From Phormidesmis sp963789215 (GTDB taxonomy: Bacteria > Cyanobacteriota > Cyanobacteriia > Phormidesmidales > Phormidesmidaceae): a stretch of 64,000 nt of DNA. Each line of letters opens with the position of its first letter. Within the stretch, counting starts at the first letter, position 1. Location: assembly GCA_963789215.1 (NCBI GenBank), contig CAWBJY010000002.1:248001-312000 (forward strand), written 5' to 3'. The notes under the pieces were generated by a model. That model was not told where the DNA came from, did not search any database, and was given only the letters and a program-made list of their open reading frames with translations. Below are positions 42,298 to 50,561 of the stretch, piece after piece. Made by a program: the position numbers and the translations under genes.

Positions 42298-43164
42298 CTA
42301 CGGACGCTGCTCGTTCGAGGCCAGAGCGTAGCCGTAAATAGGATTTAGCCGAGTAAGTACAGCTTGGTCAACAAAGGCAACAGACTCATCTGATAGTTCG
42401 GCTCTGTAGCCGCCAATCGCACCTTTTCGCACCTTAAATGACTCTGGATTACTGACATCACGAGTCGCCATTACGCCCGCTCTGACCTGGTCGCTGCCGG
42501 TCACCTCCATCTTTCGCATGTTTTTGAAAGAGGCATAGGCGATCGCCTGTTCGAGTTCATCTGAGGTTAGCGGCAGCGCTAAGAAGTCCACAACGCGCTG
42601 AACGGTTTGAAGCGTGCTGGCCTTCATGTCTTCGTAGCGAACCATCAAGAATCCGCTGGCTTCTGCTTGATGCGTTTGCCAATCGTTATAAAACTGAATA
42701 TACGCGTCTAAATCAGAACTTTCGCATACATAGCGATCTAGGCTGTCGAAGCCCAGCTTGTCTTTGTGCTGGTGATAGCGGGAAACCAGCGCATCGCGCG
42801 GATCTCGCACGAGCACAATAACCTTTTGCTGGTCGTAGCAGTTGCCAAACTGCCCGTACTTTTCGTGCATCGGCTTAATGGCCGGGAGCGTTGGAATGCG
42901 CTCGGAAAAGCTAAAAAGGTCGTGCAAATCAACGGTGTCGATGCCACTGATGTGGGCGTAGTGAAGCTGTAAGGCTCGGCCTAGGATGACTCGCAGCCAG
43001 GTTCTGCCGCAGTTGGTGAGCGACAGTAGCAGATAGTCGGCAGTTTGCCGCTCCCGCTGATGCTTTTGTGCGTCTGACTCGTAGAGCGGGCGCAGTCGTC
43101 TTCTAGCTTTGTCTAGCACATGGTAGGTCGGCTTAGACGCTAAAAACAAAAGTTGCTGAAGCAT
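42298..43164 (-). CDS. sulfotransferase domain protein
   Basis: A 288-residue cytoplasmic enzyme that moves sulfate from PAPS to an acceptor. The 5'-phosphosulfate loop is LLSLTNCGRTWLR (about residues 46-58), the 3'-phosphate site is VIVLVRDPRDALVSRYHQHKD (about 115-135), and the late RKGAIGGYRAEL (about 249) matches the RKG-G motif of the family. Next to it are a GT4 and an ABC exporter; sulfated exopolysaccharides are known in cyanobacteria, so this may sulfate a glycan. The acceptor is a guess. Confidence 0.88.
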   Translation of the reverse strand: MLQQLLFLASKPTYHVLDKARRRLRPLYESDAQKHQRERQTADYLLLSLTNCGRTWLRVILGRALQLHYAHISGIDTVDLHDLFSFSERIPTLPAIKPMHEKYGQFGNCYDQQKVIVLVRDPRDALVSRYHQHKDKLGFDSLDRYVCESSDLDAYIQFYNDWQTHQAEASGFLMVRYEDMKASTLQTVQRVVDFLALPLTSDELEQAIAYASFKNMRKMEVTGSDQVRAGVMATRDVSNPESFKVRKGAIGGYRAELSDESVAFVDQAVLTRLNPIYGYALASNEQRP

Positions 43165-43173
43165 GAAAGATGT

Positions 43174-44100
43174 TTAAGAATCGGACGGCAGTGCAGGCGG
43201 TAATTCCAACATCAGCTTGCCCAGCAGTCCTTTACGAAATTCATTCAGTATCTTCCGGGCTGCTTGCTCTTGCGACCCCTGAAATTTAGCGTCCGCTAAC
43301 TGCTGTAGATAGGTTTCGCCCGTGCAGCCTTGAGGATCTATTCCGTAGCGCTTGAAGAGTGCTTGGGTGCGCACCGGCAGCTCTGTATGGGCCTGCGACT
43401 GCTCTGCAATGTCCAAATCTTTGAGCAAATCGACAAAGGCTGCGGCCACCCGCTGCGTATCGTAGGCGGCTTTACCAATATCGTCGCAAATCGCTAGCTT
43501 GAGCGCCGCCCCCTGATCGTCTAGCTGGGCTGGAATAATGCCGGGAGCGTCTAGCAGCTCTAGCTCGTCTGAGATGCGCACCCACCGTAGCTGACGGGTC
43601 ACGCCTGCTTTACGGGCGCTTTCGACAACTTTGCGCTTGAGCAATCGGTTGATCAAAGCAGACTTGCCGACGTTGGGAAAGCCGACAACAACTGCGCGAA
43701 CTGGGCGCGATCGCATTCCTCTTTCCTTGCGCCGCTGATTCATCGCTCCCCCGGCTGCCTGCGCTGCCCTGGCAATTTGCCCAACGCCCTTGCCCTGATT
43801 CGCGTCGGTATAGTAGGCCACCTGGTTCTGATCGCGAAACCATTGCTGCCAGCGATCGCGCGCTTCCGGCACAATCATGTCCACCCGGTTCATCACTAAC
43901 ACCCGCTTTTTACCTGCTAGCCATTCGTCCAGCTTCGGATGCAGCGTTGAGAGAGGAATGCGAGCATCACGCACCTCTAGCACGACGTCTACTCTGTTCA
44001 ACTGCTGCAAAAGCGACCTTTCGGCCTTAGCAATATGGCCGGGATACCACTGAATAGAGGGCGTCCGACTAGCGCCATTTTGAAGGGAAGAAGTAGACAT
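43174..44100 (-). CDS. ylqF: ribosome biogenesis GTPase YlqF/RbgA
   Basis: A 308-residue GTPase needed for late 50S assembly. It shows the circular permutation of the YlqF/YawG group: G4 VMNRVDMIVP (about residue 70) comes before G1 VVGFPNVGKSALINRLL (about 138) and G3 LLDAPGIIP (about 186). The start IQWYPGHIAKAERSL is the hallmark of RbgA. The C-terminal helical domain (ARKILNEFRKGLLGKLMLE) is present. It is transcribed from the universal stress protein side, 9 bp after it, likely as an operon. Confidence 0.95.
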   Translation of the reverse strand: MSTSSLQNGASRTPSIQWYPGHIAKAERSLLQQLNRVDVVLEVRDARIPLSTLHPKLDEWLAGKKRVLVMNRVDMIVPEARDRWQQWFRDQNQVAYYTDANQGKGVGQIARAAQAAGGAMNQRRKERGMRSRPVRAVVVGFPNVGKSALINRLLKRKVVESARKAGVTRQLRWVRISDELELLDAPGIIPAQLDDQGAALKLAICDDIGKAAYDTQRVAAAFVDLLKDLDIAEQSQAHTELPVRTQALFKRYGIDPQGCTGETYLQQLADAKFQGSQEQAARKILNEFRKGLLGKLMLELPPALPSDS

Positions 44101-44109
44101 GAGAAGACC

Positions 44110-44517
44110 TTAAGGAACCACTAAAACAGGGCAAGGCGAAAGATTGATCACCTTATTGCTGACGCTATCCTCATTGCCTTCTTCTATTAGCCCGGTTCCC
44201 CGGCAGCCCATCACCACTAGCTCTGCGCCAATCTCATCGGCCACGTCGCAAATGACAAAGGCGGGATGCCCATCGCGTTCTATGGTTTCTGCCGAAAATC
44301 CGCGCTGCTCGAACACCTGCTTGGCCTGCGCCAGCAAAGAGGCAACCGCCTTCTCGGACATTTGCTCAGGGTGCGCGGGGTCACTATCTTCCTCCGATTC
44401 CACTACGGAGAGAATCGTCACGCTGGCATTGCAAAGCTGCGTCATATCTAGCGCTGTTTGCATCACCTTTTTAGCGCCAGGGCCAGAATCAATCGGAAAC
44501 AATATCTTCTTGTACAT
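44110..44517 (-). CDS. universal stress protein (UspA family)
   Basis: A 135-residue single-domain UspA fold: MYKKILFPIDSGPGAKKVMQTALD at the start (D10 of the nucleotide pocket) and VMGCRGTGLIEEGNEDSVSNKVINLSPCPVLVVP at the end. The phosphate loop is atypical compared with the ATP-binding G-2x-G-9x-G(S/T), so ATP binding is not certain. Usp proteins modulate stress survival by unclear means. The gene overlaps the promoter area of pgk, divergent, and is followed 9 bp later by ylqF. Confidence 0.92.
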   Translation of the reverse strand: MYKKILFPIDSGPGAKKVMQTALDMTQLCNASVTILSVVESEEDSDPAHPEQMSEKAVASLLAQAKQVFEQRGFSAETIERDGHPAFVICDVADEIGAELVVMGCRGTGLIEEGNEDSVSNKVINLSPCPVLVVP

Positions 44518-44732
44518 GTTTGTAAAAGTGCTGCTGAGCCATCTTAAGACAATTGTCTTAATGCAATTGCCCTAAGACAACTGCTAACTCTGATATTAGA
44601 GCACTGCCGGGCTGTGCTGCGCAGGGTTCTGTTTAAAGTCGTCGAAGCAGCGATCGCACAATTCTGTAAAATGGTTAACAAATTAGACCCAATTGTCCAG
44701 TTTTTAATCACTTCTTAAGGAGAATATATTCC

Positions 44733-45938
44733 GTGGCCAAAAAAGCGCTAGCCGATCTATCCGCATCCGACGTCTCCGGTAAGCGAGTCCTCGTCCGCGC
44801 CGACTTCAACGTCCCGCTAGATGACGCAGGCAACATTACCGACGACACTCGCATCCGCGCCGCCTTGCCAACGATTCAAGACCTAGCTTCTAAAGGCGCA
44901 AAGGTTATTTTGGCCAGTCACTTTGGTCGGCCCAAGGGAAAGGTTGTCGATAGCATGCGCCTGACGCCCGTGGCTAAGCGTTTGTCTGAGAAGCTAGGCA
45001 AAGACGTAATTAAATGCGATGACTGTATCGGTGATGACGTCGCTAGCAAAGTCTCGCAGATGAAAGACGGCGACGTTTTGCTGCTGGAGAATGTGCGCTT
45101 TTACGAAGGCGAAACCAGCAACGACGCTGAGTTTGCGAAAAAGCTAGCCGCCAACGCTGATATGTACGTCAACGATGCTTTTGGCACCGCGCACCGTGCC
45201 CATGCTTCAACAGCGGGCGTAACTGAGTATCTAAGCCCTTCAGTCGCCGGTCTTTTAATCGAAAAAGAGCTGAAGTTTTTGCAAGAAACCGTAGACAACC
45301 CTCAGCGACCTTTGGCCGCGATCGTCGGCGGATCCAAAGTCTCTTCTAAAATTGGCGTCATTGAAACGCTACTCGATAAGGTCGATAAAATCTTCATCGG
45401 CGGCGGCATGATTTTCACCTTTTACAAAGCTCGCGGCATGAATGTTGGCGCATCTTTGGTTGAAGAAGACAAGCTGGAGCTAGCGAAGAAGCTAGAAGCC
45501 AAGGCTAAAGAAAAGGGCGTTGAGTTTTTGCTGCCCACTGATGTGATTTTGGCTGACAAGTTTGCCGCTGATGCCAACACTCAGACCGTAAGCGTAGATG
45601 ATATTCCTGATGGCTGGATGGGCTTAGACATCGGCCCTGATTCCGTCAAAACTTTCCAAGATGCCTTAGCTGACTGCAAGAGCGTCATTTGGAACGGGCC
45701 AATGGGCGTGTTTGAAATGGAGGCATTTGCCAAAGGCACCACCGGAATTGCGACGACGTTAGCCGGTCTTACTGACAAAGGATGCATCACTATCATCGGC
45801 GGCGGCGACTCCGTAGCAGCCGTTGAGCAAGCGGGCCTAGCTGACCAGATGAGCCACATTTCCACAGGCGGCGGCGCGAGCTTGGAGCTGCTAGAAGGTA
45901 AAACGCTACCTGGTATCGCTGCGCTAGACGATGCGTAG
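44733..45938 (+). CDS. pgk: phosphoglycerate kinase
   Basis: A 401-residue two-lobed kinase of glycolysis and the Calvin cycle: 3-phosphoglycerate plus ATP to 1,3-bisphosphoglycerate. Substrate residues in VRADFNVPLDD (residues 20-30) and ASHFGRPKG (about 61), AIVGGSKVSSK at about 195, and the ATP-binding end IIGGGDSVAAVEQAG (about 354) with HISTGGGASLELLEG are all present. It starts with GTG 44733, preceded by a good Shine-Dalgarno AAGGAG at 44717. A strong terminator follows (45974-46007). Confidence 0.97.
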   Translation: MAKKALADLSASDVSGKRVLVRADFNVPLDDAGNITDDTRIRAALPTIQDLASKGAKVILASHFGRPKGKVVDSMRLTPVAKRLSEKLGKDVIKCDDCIGDDVASKVSQMKDGDVLLLENVRFYEGETSNDAEFAKKLAANADMYVNDAFGTAHRAHASTAGVTEYLSPSVAGLLIEKELKFLQETVDNPQRPLAAIVGGSKVSSKIGVIETLLDKVDKIFIGGGMIFTFYKARGMNVGASLVEEDKLELAKKLEAKAKEKGVEFLLPTDVILADKFAADANTQTVSVDDIPDGWMGLDIGPDSVKTFQDALADCKSVIWNGPMGVFEMEAFAKGTTGIATTLAGLTDKGCITIIGGGDSVAAVEQAGLADQMSHISTGGGASLELLEGKTLPGIAALDDA

Positions 45939-45973
45939 GATTCGCCCAACGGGATAGCTTGCTATCCTTTATC

Positions 45974-46007
45974 AAAAGCGCTCTACAGGAAACCGTAGGG
46001 CGCTTTT
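45974..46007 (+). terminator. pgk terminator
   Basis: AAAAGCGCTCTAC pairs with GTAGGGCGCTTTT across AGGAAACC, 35 bp after the stop codon. Confidence 0.85.
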
Positions 46008-46043
46008 GGCATTTGTTAGGATGTTGACAAGCGTAAAATAGGA

Positions 46044-46349
46044 ATGGCTAAATTACTCAGCAGCAAGCACCGAAAAACCTTACTCGATATTTGGAAAGTC
46101 CCACCACTATCTAGTCTTAAATGGACTCGAATAGAGGCATTAATTATGGCAGTAGGTGGAAAAATTGAACAAGGTAATGGATCGAGGGTTCGATTTGTTA
46201 TTGAGGGCAGAGTGGGCCGATTTCATAAGCCTCACAAAAACGGTGTCAACACTGATAAGGGGGCTGTCAGTAGCCTTAAAAAGTACCTGATAGACTGCGA
46301 CATCACGCCAGATATTACTAGATCAGAGGAGAATGAAGATGATGCCTAA
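46044..46349 (+). CDS. hicA: HicA-family toxin
   Basis: A 101-residue HicA (YcfA-like) mRNA interferase, the toxin of a type II toxin-antitoxin module. LKWTRIEALIMAVGGKIEQGNGSRVRFVIEG (about 25-55) and RFHKPHKNGVNTDKGAVSSLKKYL (about 59-82) are the dsRBD-like HicA core of the longer subfamily, with the active His. A C-terminal acidic tail (EENEDDA) is extra. It overlaps the antitoxin gene hicB by 17 bp. A pgk terminator isolates it from upstream transcription. Confidence 0.9.
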   Translation: MAKLLSSKHRKTLLDIWKVPPLSSLKWTRIEALIMAVGGKIEQGNGSRVRFVIEGRVGRFHKPHKNGVNTDKGAVSSLKKYLIDCDITPDITRSEENEDDA

Positions 46350-46572
46350 TACGTTTGAATACAAGGGTTATGTAGGTCGTCTAACAGTCGATGCTGACGA
46401 TAACTTGATTCATGGTCTGGTGATTAATATAGAGCGAGATACTATCACTTTTAGAGGTGAGACACCGGCTGATACCAAGCAGGATTTTCAAGAAACGATA
46501 GATGAGTATTTGGCTGATTGCATTACCGATGGAATAGAGGCTGATATTCCCAAGGTTTTGACTACGGCTTAG
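46333..46572 (+). CDS. hicB: HicB-family antitoxin
   Basis: A 79-residue antitoxin: FEYKGYVGRLTVDADDNLIHGLVINIERDTITFRGETPADTKQDFQETIDEYLADC is the HicB N-terminal fold that blocks HicA. No DNA-binding ribbon-helix-helix or HTH is seen at the short C-terminus, so autoregulation may be done by another route or the protein lacks that domain. Overlap with hicA by 17 bp shows translational coupling. A terminator with T run follows at 46607. Confidence 0.9.
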   Translation: MKMMPNTFEYKGYVGRLTVDADDNLIHGLVINIERDTITFRGETPADTKQDFQETIDEYLADCITDGIEADIPKVLTTA

Positions 46573-46606
46573 TTGGTTGACTGTGATCGCTTATTCCCCT
46601 CATAAC

Positions 46607-46640
46607 AAAACGCTCTGCAAGAACCCATAGAGCGTTTTTT
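46607..46640 (+). terminator. hicAB terminator
   Basis: AAAACGCTCT pairs with AGAGCGTTTT around 12 bases, followed by TTTTTT. Confidence 0.85.
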
Positions 46641-46679
46641 CTTCTGTTAGGCTGTGTAAGTAGCGTCTTGCTAAATTTT

Positions 46680-47360
46680 ATGGTTGCGCTGACTCATCTT
46701 CCTGCTCAACAGTCTCCGGGTGAAACACCTCAGTGGGTGCCCGCAACTTGGGCTGATTACGTGGCTGCTTGCGAAGAAGCAGAGGCTAAGCAGATAGACC
46801 ACTTTCGCGTGTATTTCAATCAACGCTATCTGTATGTAGATATGGGCTGGGAAGGGATTAGTCATTCGAAGTGTCGTGAACTGTTGACGATGATTTTCTT
46901 CGCATGGTTTGTTGGTCGTCAGCCAGACACTATCTTCGAGGCATTGGGTGGCTGCATTATTGAAAAACCCGAGCAGCGCGGCGGGTCGCCTGATGAAGTG
47001 CTTTATTTAGGGGTTAATTCTCCCCAATGGAAGCCGGGTGAGTCTCGCCGCATAAACTTACGGCAGTGGCGCGTCCCTAATCTCGTTTGTGAAGTGGGCG
47101 ACACCACACTTGCTAGCGATCTGGATGAGAAGAAGGCAATTTATGCGGCGCTAGAGGTGCCTGAGTATTGGGTAATTGATGTGCAGGGGCTGCGTGTGAT
47201 TGCGTTTTTGCTGCAAGCTGATGGGCGGTATCAGCAGTGTGAAGCGTCTCAGGCGCTAAGCGGGCTTGAAATTTCTTTAGTAGAAAAAACGTTTTCCCGT
47301 TTAGCTAATGGGACGAATGGAAGTGCGGCGCAGTGGTTTGCCCAACAGATTTCTGGCTAG
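46680..47360 (+). CDS. Uma2-family PD-(D/E)xK nuclease-like protein
   Basis: A 226-residue member of the Uma2/DUF820 family, very abundant in cyanobacteria. Core: LVCEVGDTTLASDLDEKKAIYAALEVPEYWVIDVQG (about residues 141-176), with the E, D and K spacing of the restriction-endonuclease-like fold. An N-terminal part (VPATWADYVAACEEAEAKQIDHFRVYFNQRYLYVDMGWEG) is also family-typical. The function is unproven; many are near mobile or toxin genes. ATG 46680 is preferred over TTG 46668. Confidence 0.88.
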   Translation: MVALTHLPAQQSPGETPQWVPATWADYVAACEEAEAKQIDHFRVYFNQRYLYVDMGWEGISHSKCRELLTMIFFAWFVGRQPDTIFEALGGCIIEKPEQRGGSPDEVLYLGVNSPQWKPGESRRINLRQWRVPNLVCEVGDTTLASDLDEKKAIYAALEVPEYWVIDVQGLRVIAFLLQADGRYQQCEASQALSGLEISLVEKTFSRLANGTNGSAAQWFAQQISG

Positions 47361-47497
47361 CAGTGTTTTTGAGTATGTTGCTCTTGAAAAGATAGCTCAA
47401 ATTTTTCTATCAATTGAGCTAGCGTGAAACTGCTATAAAGCATTGAATCCCAACTTTCTGGTACTCATCAAATCATAAGCGGGCAAAGGAAAAACGA

Positions 47498-48704
47498 TTG
47501 AATCATTCAAAAGAGCTTTGGCCGGTTATCGCTCAACGCATCCAACAAAGCGATCGCCAATGCATTACATTTGCTGACTATATGGAGCTAGCGCTCTATC
47601 ATCCTCAGTTTGGCTACTACTCCAGCAAGGCGACTCTGCAAAAAGAGGCCGCGATTGGGCCGCAGGGAGATTTTGTGACTTCGCCGCATATGGGTCACGA
47701 TTTTGGCGAGCTGTTGGCGGAGCAGTTTGTGGATATGTGGGAGGCGCTAGGCCAGCCTGAGCCGTTTACGCTAGTCGAAATGGGGGCCGGGCAAGGGCTG
47801 GTGGCGGCAGATGTGTTGGGTGGGTTGCGATCGCGCCATCCCAACTGCCTTAAAGCCCTTCAATACATCATCATCGAAAAATCAGCCGCGCTAAGAGCCG
47901 AGCAGCAAAAGCGTTTAAGCCAGTGGCAAAGCGATGGTGTGTCTTTGAGCTGGCAAACTCTGGAAGAAATTCCAACAGATTCTGTGGTGGGATGCTTTTT
48001 TTCTAATGAACTGGTCGATGCTTTTCCGGTGCACTGGGTGGAGCTGCATAATCAGATGCTGAAAGAGGTTTGGGTCGGCGTGAAAGGATGACCAATTTGT
48101 GCCGGTTGTCGGCGAGCTTTCTACGCCACAGATTGAGCAGTATTTTGAGCGGGTTGGGGTTGACTTTGCTGACTATTCAGAAGGGTATCGGACGGAGGTA
48201 AATTTGGCGGCGATGGATTGGATTGAGCGGATGTGCGATCGCCTCTCAAGAGGCTACCTACTCACCATCGACTACGGCTATGCCGCTCAGCGCTACTACA
48301 GTCCTACTCGCCGCGAGGGAACTTTGCAGTGCTACTACCGCCACAGCCATCACAACGATCCCTTTATCCACGTAGGCGAACAGGATATTACGGCGCATGT
48401 CGATTTTACAGCGCTGGAGAATCGGGGTGAGGAGGTGGGTTTACAGAAATTAGGCTTTACCCAGCAGGGACTGTTTCTGATGGCATTAGGCATGGGCGAT
48501 CGCCTTTCTGCGCTTTCCAATCCCACCGGCCAAATCGCCAGCGGCCAAAATATTCAGCAAATTATGATGCGACGCGACGCCTTACAGCAGCTCATTAGCC
48601 CGATGGGACTCGGTAACTTTGGCGTGCTCATTCAGGGCAAAGGGCTAACCCAAAAAGAAATCGCCAGACCGTTAAAGGGTCTGACGATTCCGCCGATGAT
48701 GTAG
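47498..48704 (+). pseudogene. MidA/NDUFAF7-type SAM-dependent methyltransferase, split by a frameshift
   Basis: Two adjoining frames together make a whole DUF185/MidA-family methyltransferase. The first (47498-48091, TTG start with AAAGGA 7 bp upstream) has LYHPQFGYYSSKATLQKEAAIGPQGDFVTSP, the AdoMet loop LVEMGAGQGLVAADVL and VGCFFSNELVDAFPVHWVEL. The second (through 48704) continues GELSTPQIEQYFERVGVD and GYLLTIDYGYAAQRYYSP, then DITAHVDFTALENRGEEVG. They join if one base is removed in GTGAAAGGATGACC near 48085 (V-K-D-D-Q-F-V-P). The homologues methylate an arginine of complex I in mitochondria; the bacterial role is less clear. A sequencing indel is possible. Confidence 0.85.
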
Positions 48705-48721
48705 CTAGCTTTCGATCAGCT

Positions 48722-48772
48722 CATTTAGCCCGTCGAATCATTTGGCCCATCGAATTATCTGGCTCATCGAAT
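48722..48772. repeat. three 17-bp tandem units
   Basis: CATTTAGCCCGTCGAAT, CATTTGGCCCATCGAAT and TATCTGGCTCATCGAAT at 48722, 48739 and 48756. The last reaches the stop codon of the DUF4870 gene. Confidence 0.85.
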
Positions 48773-49116
48773 TAAAGAGGGCGGAAGATCAACGGGTAGC
48801 GGTAAGAATGATCTGGGTCTGTCACGCTGCTGAGAATAGCGAAGACTGGCATAATAAACTGCACCAATCCCAGTAGGGCAACGAAGGGCAGTCCGATCAG
48901 CAGTGCCGCCGGGATAATTAGCAGAATGCTATAAAGCCACATATTGAAGTGAAAGTTTAGCGCTTCTTTTGCGTTTTCCTTGCTGACTGGATCGTCGGAA
49001 AGTAGCAAGATGCCAAAGGGAACGCCTGCGGAGAGTACTAACTGACTTAGAAAAATGGAGCCGTGAGAAGCGATAGATAATAGCTTCCGCTTATCAGAAT
49101 CAAAAGTAGTTTCCAT
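48772..49116 (-). CDS. DUF4870 small membrane protein
   Basis: A 114-residue protein with three membrane segments (about 18-36, 53-75 and 78-97). KRKLLSIASHGSIFLSQLV and the central NAKEALNFHFNMWLYSILLIIPAALLIGLPF are the DUF4870 signature (Tic20-like fold), with the C-terminal ILSSVTDPDHSYRYPLIFRPL. Role unknown; some relatives are proposed carrier or channel proteins. It starts about 230 bp from the VOC gene, read in the other direction. Confidence 0.85.
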   Translation of the reverse strand: METTFDSDKRKLLSIASHGSIFLSQLVLSAGVPFGILLLSDDPVSKENAKEALNFHFNMWLYSILLIIPAALLIGLPFVALLGLVQFIMPVFAILSSVTDPDHSYRYPLIFRPL

Positions 49117-49348
49117 AGAAATTAATCCTCAAAGTGCTCTAGTTTTAAGCCAGCTAGAGCGCGTTAGCGGCTCTGCTGTTTCTTATGTATTTATCTTATC
49201 GGTTAAGGCCGGATAGAGAAATACGGTCGGATATCGTAAAAACCGTCAACAGAATCTGCTTAAGGCCAGAAGGCACTGCAAGCCGTCTGCTTTAGAATAA
49301 GTAGGTTAGCGCAGACTGGCCGATCGGGCCGGCTAAAGGAAAATAACC

Positions 49349-49741
49349 ATGCAGATGAAGCGACTGGGCCACGTAGCCGTATGTGTAGAAGATGTAGCAA
49401 AGGCCGCTGAGTTTTATCAGAACCTGGGTATGAAGCTGGTTTGGCAAGACAGCGACTGGGCTTATCTGAAGGCGGGCGAAGATGGCCTAGCGCTGATGAG
49501 TCCAGACTACGACCAAGCAGGGCCGCACTTTGGCTTTGTCTTCAATGACAGAGCAGATATTGATACGGCTTACGCAAAGCTCAAGGCAGATGGCGTCAAG
49601 GTCGGCAAAATTCACGACCACCGAGACGGCACCGCTTCCTTTTATGGCCGCGATCCTTTTGGCAACTGGTTTGAATATTTGTATGAGCCGGACGGTTTGT
49701 TTGATGAGAAAAAAACAGTGGCTTCAGCAGCTAGTGCATAG
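49349..49741 (+). CDS. VOC-family glyoxalase-like protein
   Basis: A 130-residue vicinal oxygen chelate protein with two beta-alpha-beta-beta-beta halves: KRLGHVAVCVEDVAKAAEFYQNLGMKLVWQD (His6-type metal ligand, residues 4-34) and HFGFVFNDRADIDTAYAKLKADGVKVGKIHDHRDGTASFYGRDPFGNWFEYLYEP. The DPFGNWFEYL end with its Glu is the family ligand. It could be a lyase, dioxygenase or resistance protein; no partner gene is known. The end is followed by a weak stem (AACCA...TGGTT). Confidence 0.9.
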   Translation: MQMKRLGHVAVCVEDVAKAAEFYQNLGMKLVWQDSDWAYLKAGEDGLALMSPDYDQAGPHFGFVFNDRADIDTAYAKLKADGVKVGKIHDHRDGTASFYGRDPFGNWFEYLYEPDGLFDEKKTVASAASA

Positions 49742-49776
49742 TAGCTAGTAGAGGTAACCATCGCTTTGGTTGACTT

Positions 49777-50187
49777 CTATTTAGTTTGCAGAGGTTTCTT
49801 GCTGTCGGCGTTTTGAGGCAGATCGTTGAGTGGGGCGATCGCGTTAGCAAAGACTCCACGCGCGCCCGCATTATTAGGATCTTTCTGTTGTCTAAACTCT
49901 GACAACAGCTTGAAAAATCTCTCAAACCCTGTTTTTTCGTCGTGGCAAGAAAGCATGATCAGCTTGTCCCAAGAGCTTACAGATCGAATACCTAGCCTTC
50001 TTTGTAGCCAAGGCTGAAATTTGTCGTAAAAAGCTTCTTCGTCTGCTGTCAGCTCTATACCGACTTCACCTCTACCAAACTCATAGCCATTTAGAAACAT
50101 AAAAAGGCTTTGAACTGAAGGATACCCTAAGTACATTCCGGGCTTCTCTTGAATACGCTCTAGCAGGTCGAAAACTGTGCTACTCAT
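49777..50187 (-). CDS. probable immunity protein of the papain-fold toxin
   Basis: A 136-residue soluble protein starting MSSTVFDLLERIQEKPGMYLGYPSVQSLFMFLNGYEFGR, followed by DEEAFYDKFQPWLQRRLGI and DKLIMLSCHDEKTGFERFFKLLSEFRQQ. I do not know a named family with certainty; its place directly after the toxin (4-bp overlap, ATGA-like) and small soluble size argue for immunity. In known toxin-immunity pairs the immunity gene lies just downstream of the toxin gene, as here. It ends the reverse-strand group that begins with pcrA. Confidence 0.6.
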   Translation of the reverse strand: MSSTVFDLLERIQEKPGMYLGYPSVQSLFMFLNGYEFGRGEVGIELTADEEAFYDKFQPWLQRRLGIRSVSSWDKLIMLSCHDEKTGFERFFKLLSEFRQQKDPNNAGARGVFANAIAPLNDLPQNADSKKPLQTK

Positions 50188-50558
50188 GATGGCTCCTCGA
50201 TAGATGTGAGAGAACTCAAAGATACCTCTTCAACGGTAAACTGACCGCTTGGACAGCTAAAGTCTGAGATCCATTCCTCCCGAGGAAGACCCTGTATAGA
50301 AAGGTTGTCGAACACCTTGCCTATGACCTCAACGCCGTAATGCTTACCGTTTCTCGTAATTGACCCATTATCCCCGTAACGATTGCTAAGGATAAAGAAT
50401 TTGCCAACGCCTCTAGCTTGTATTCGAAGGATTGTTCCGTAAACTTGCCCGCGTCCTTCCAACCACTGTGCAATGGCAACCGCACACTCTTTGCATTCTA
50501 GCAACGAATAATTAGTTGTAATCTCTCCAACACGCTGCCAAATCTCTTCTTGAGTCAT
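50184..50558 (-). CDS. papain-fold toxin domain protein
   Basis: A 124-residue protein of the papain-fold (Tox-PL) toxin type. The catalytic Cys lies in NYSLLECKECAVAIAQWLEGRGQVYGTILRI (C22 or C25), the His in RNGKHYGVEVIGKVFDNLSIQG (about residue 74), followed by the Asp/Asn region VFDN, the classic pattern ISENGxHxGV-V-GKVFDN. There is no N-terminal delivery domain, so it is a solo toxin core. It follows pcrA by 3 bp and overlaps the presumed immunity gene by 4 bp. The cell target is unknown. Confidence 0.78.
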   Translation of the reverse strand: MTQEEIWQRVGEITTNYSLLECKECAVAIAQWLEGRGQVYGTILRIQARGVGKFFILSNRYGDNGSITRNGKHYGVEVIGKVFDNLSIQGLPREEWISDFSCPSGQFTVEEVSLSSLTSIEEPS

Positions 50559-50561
50559 TGC

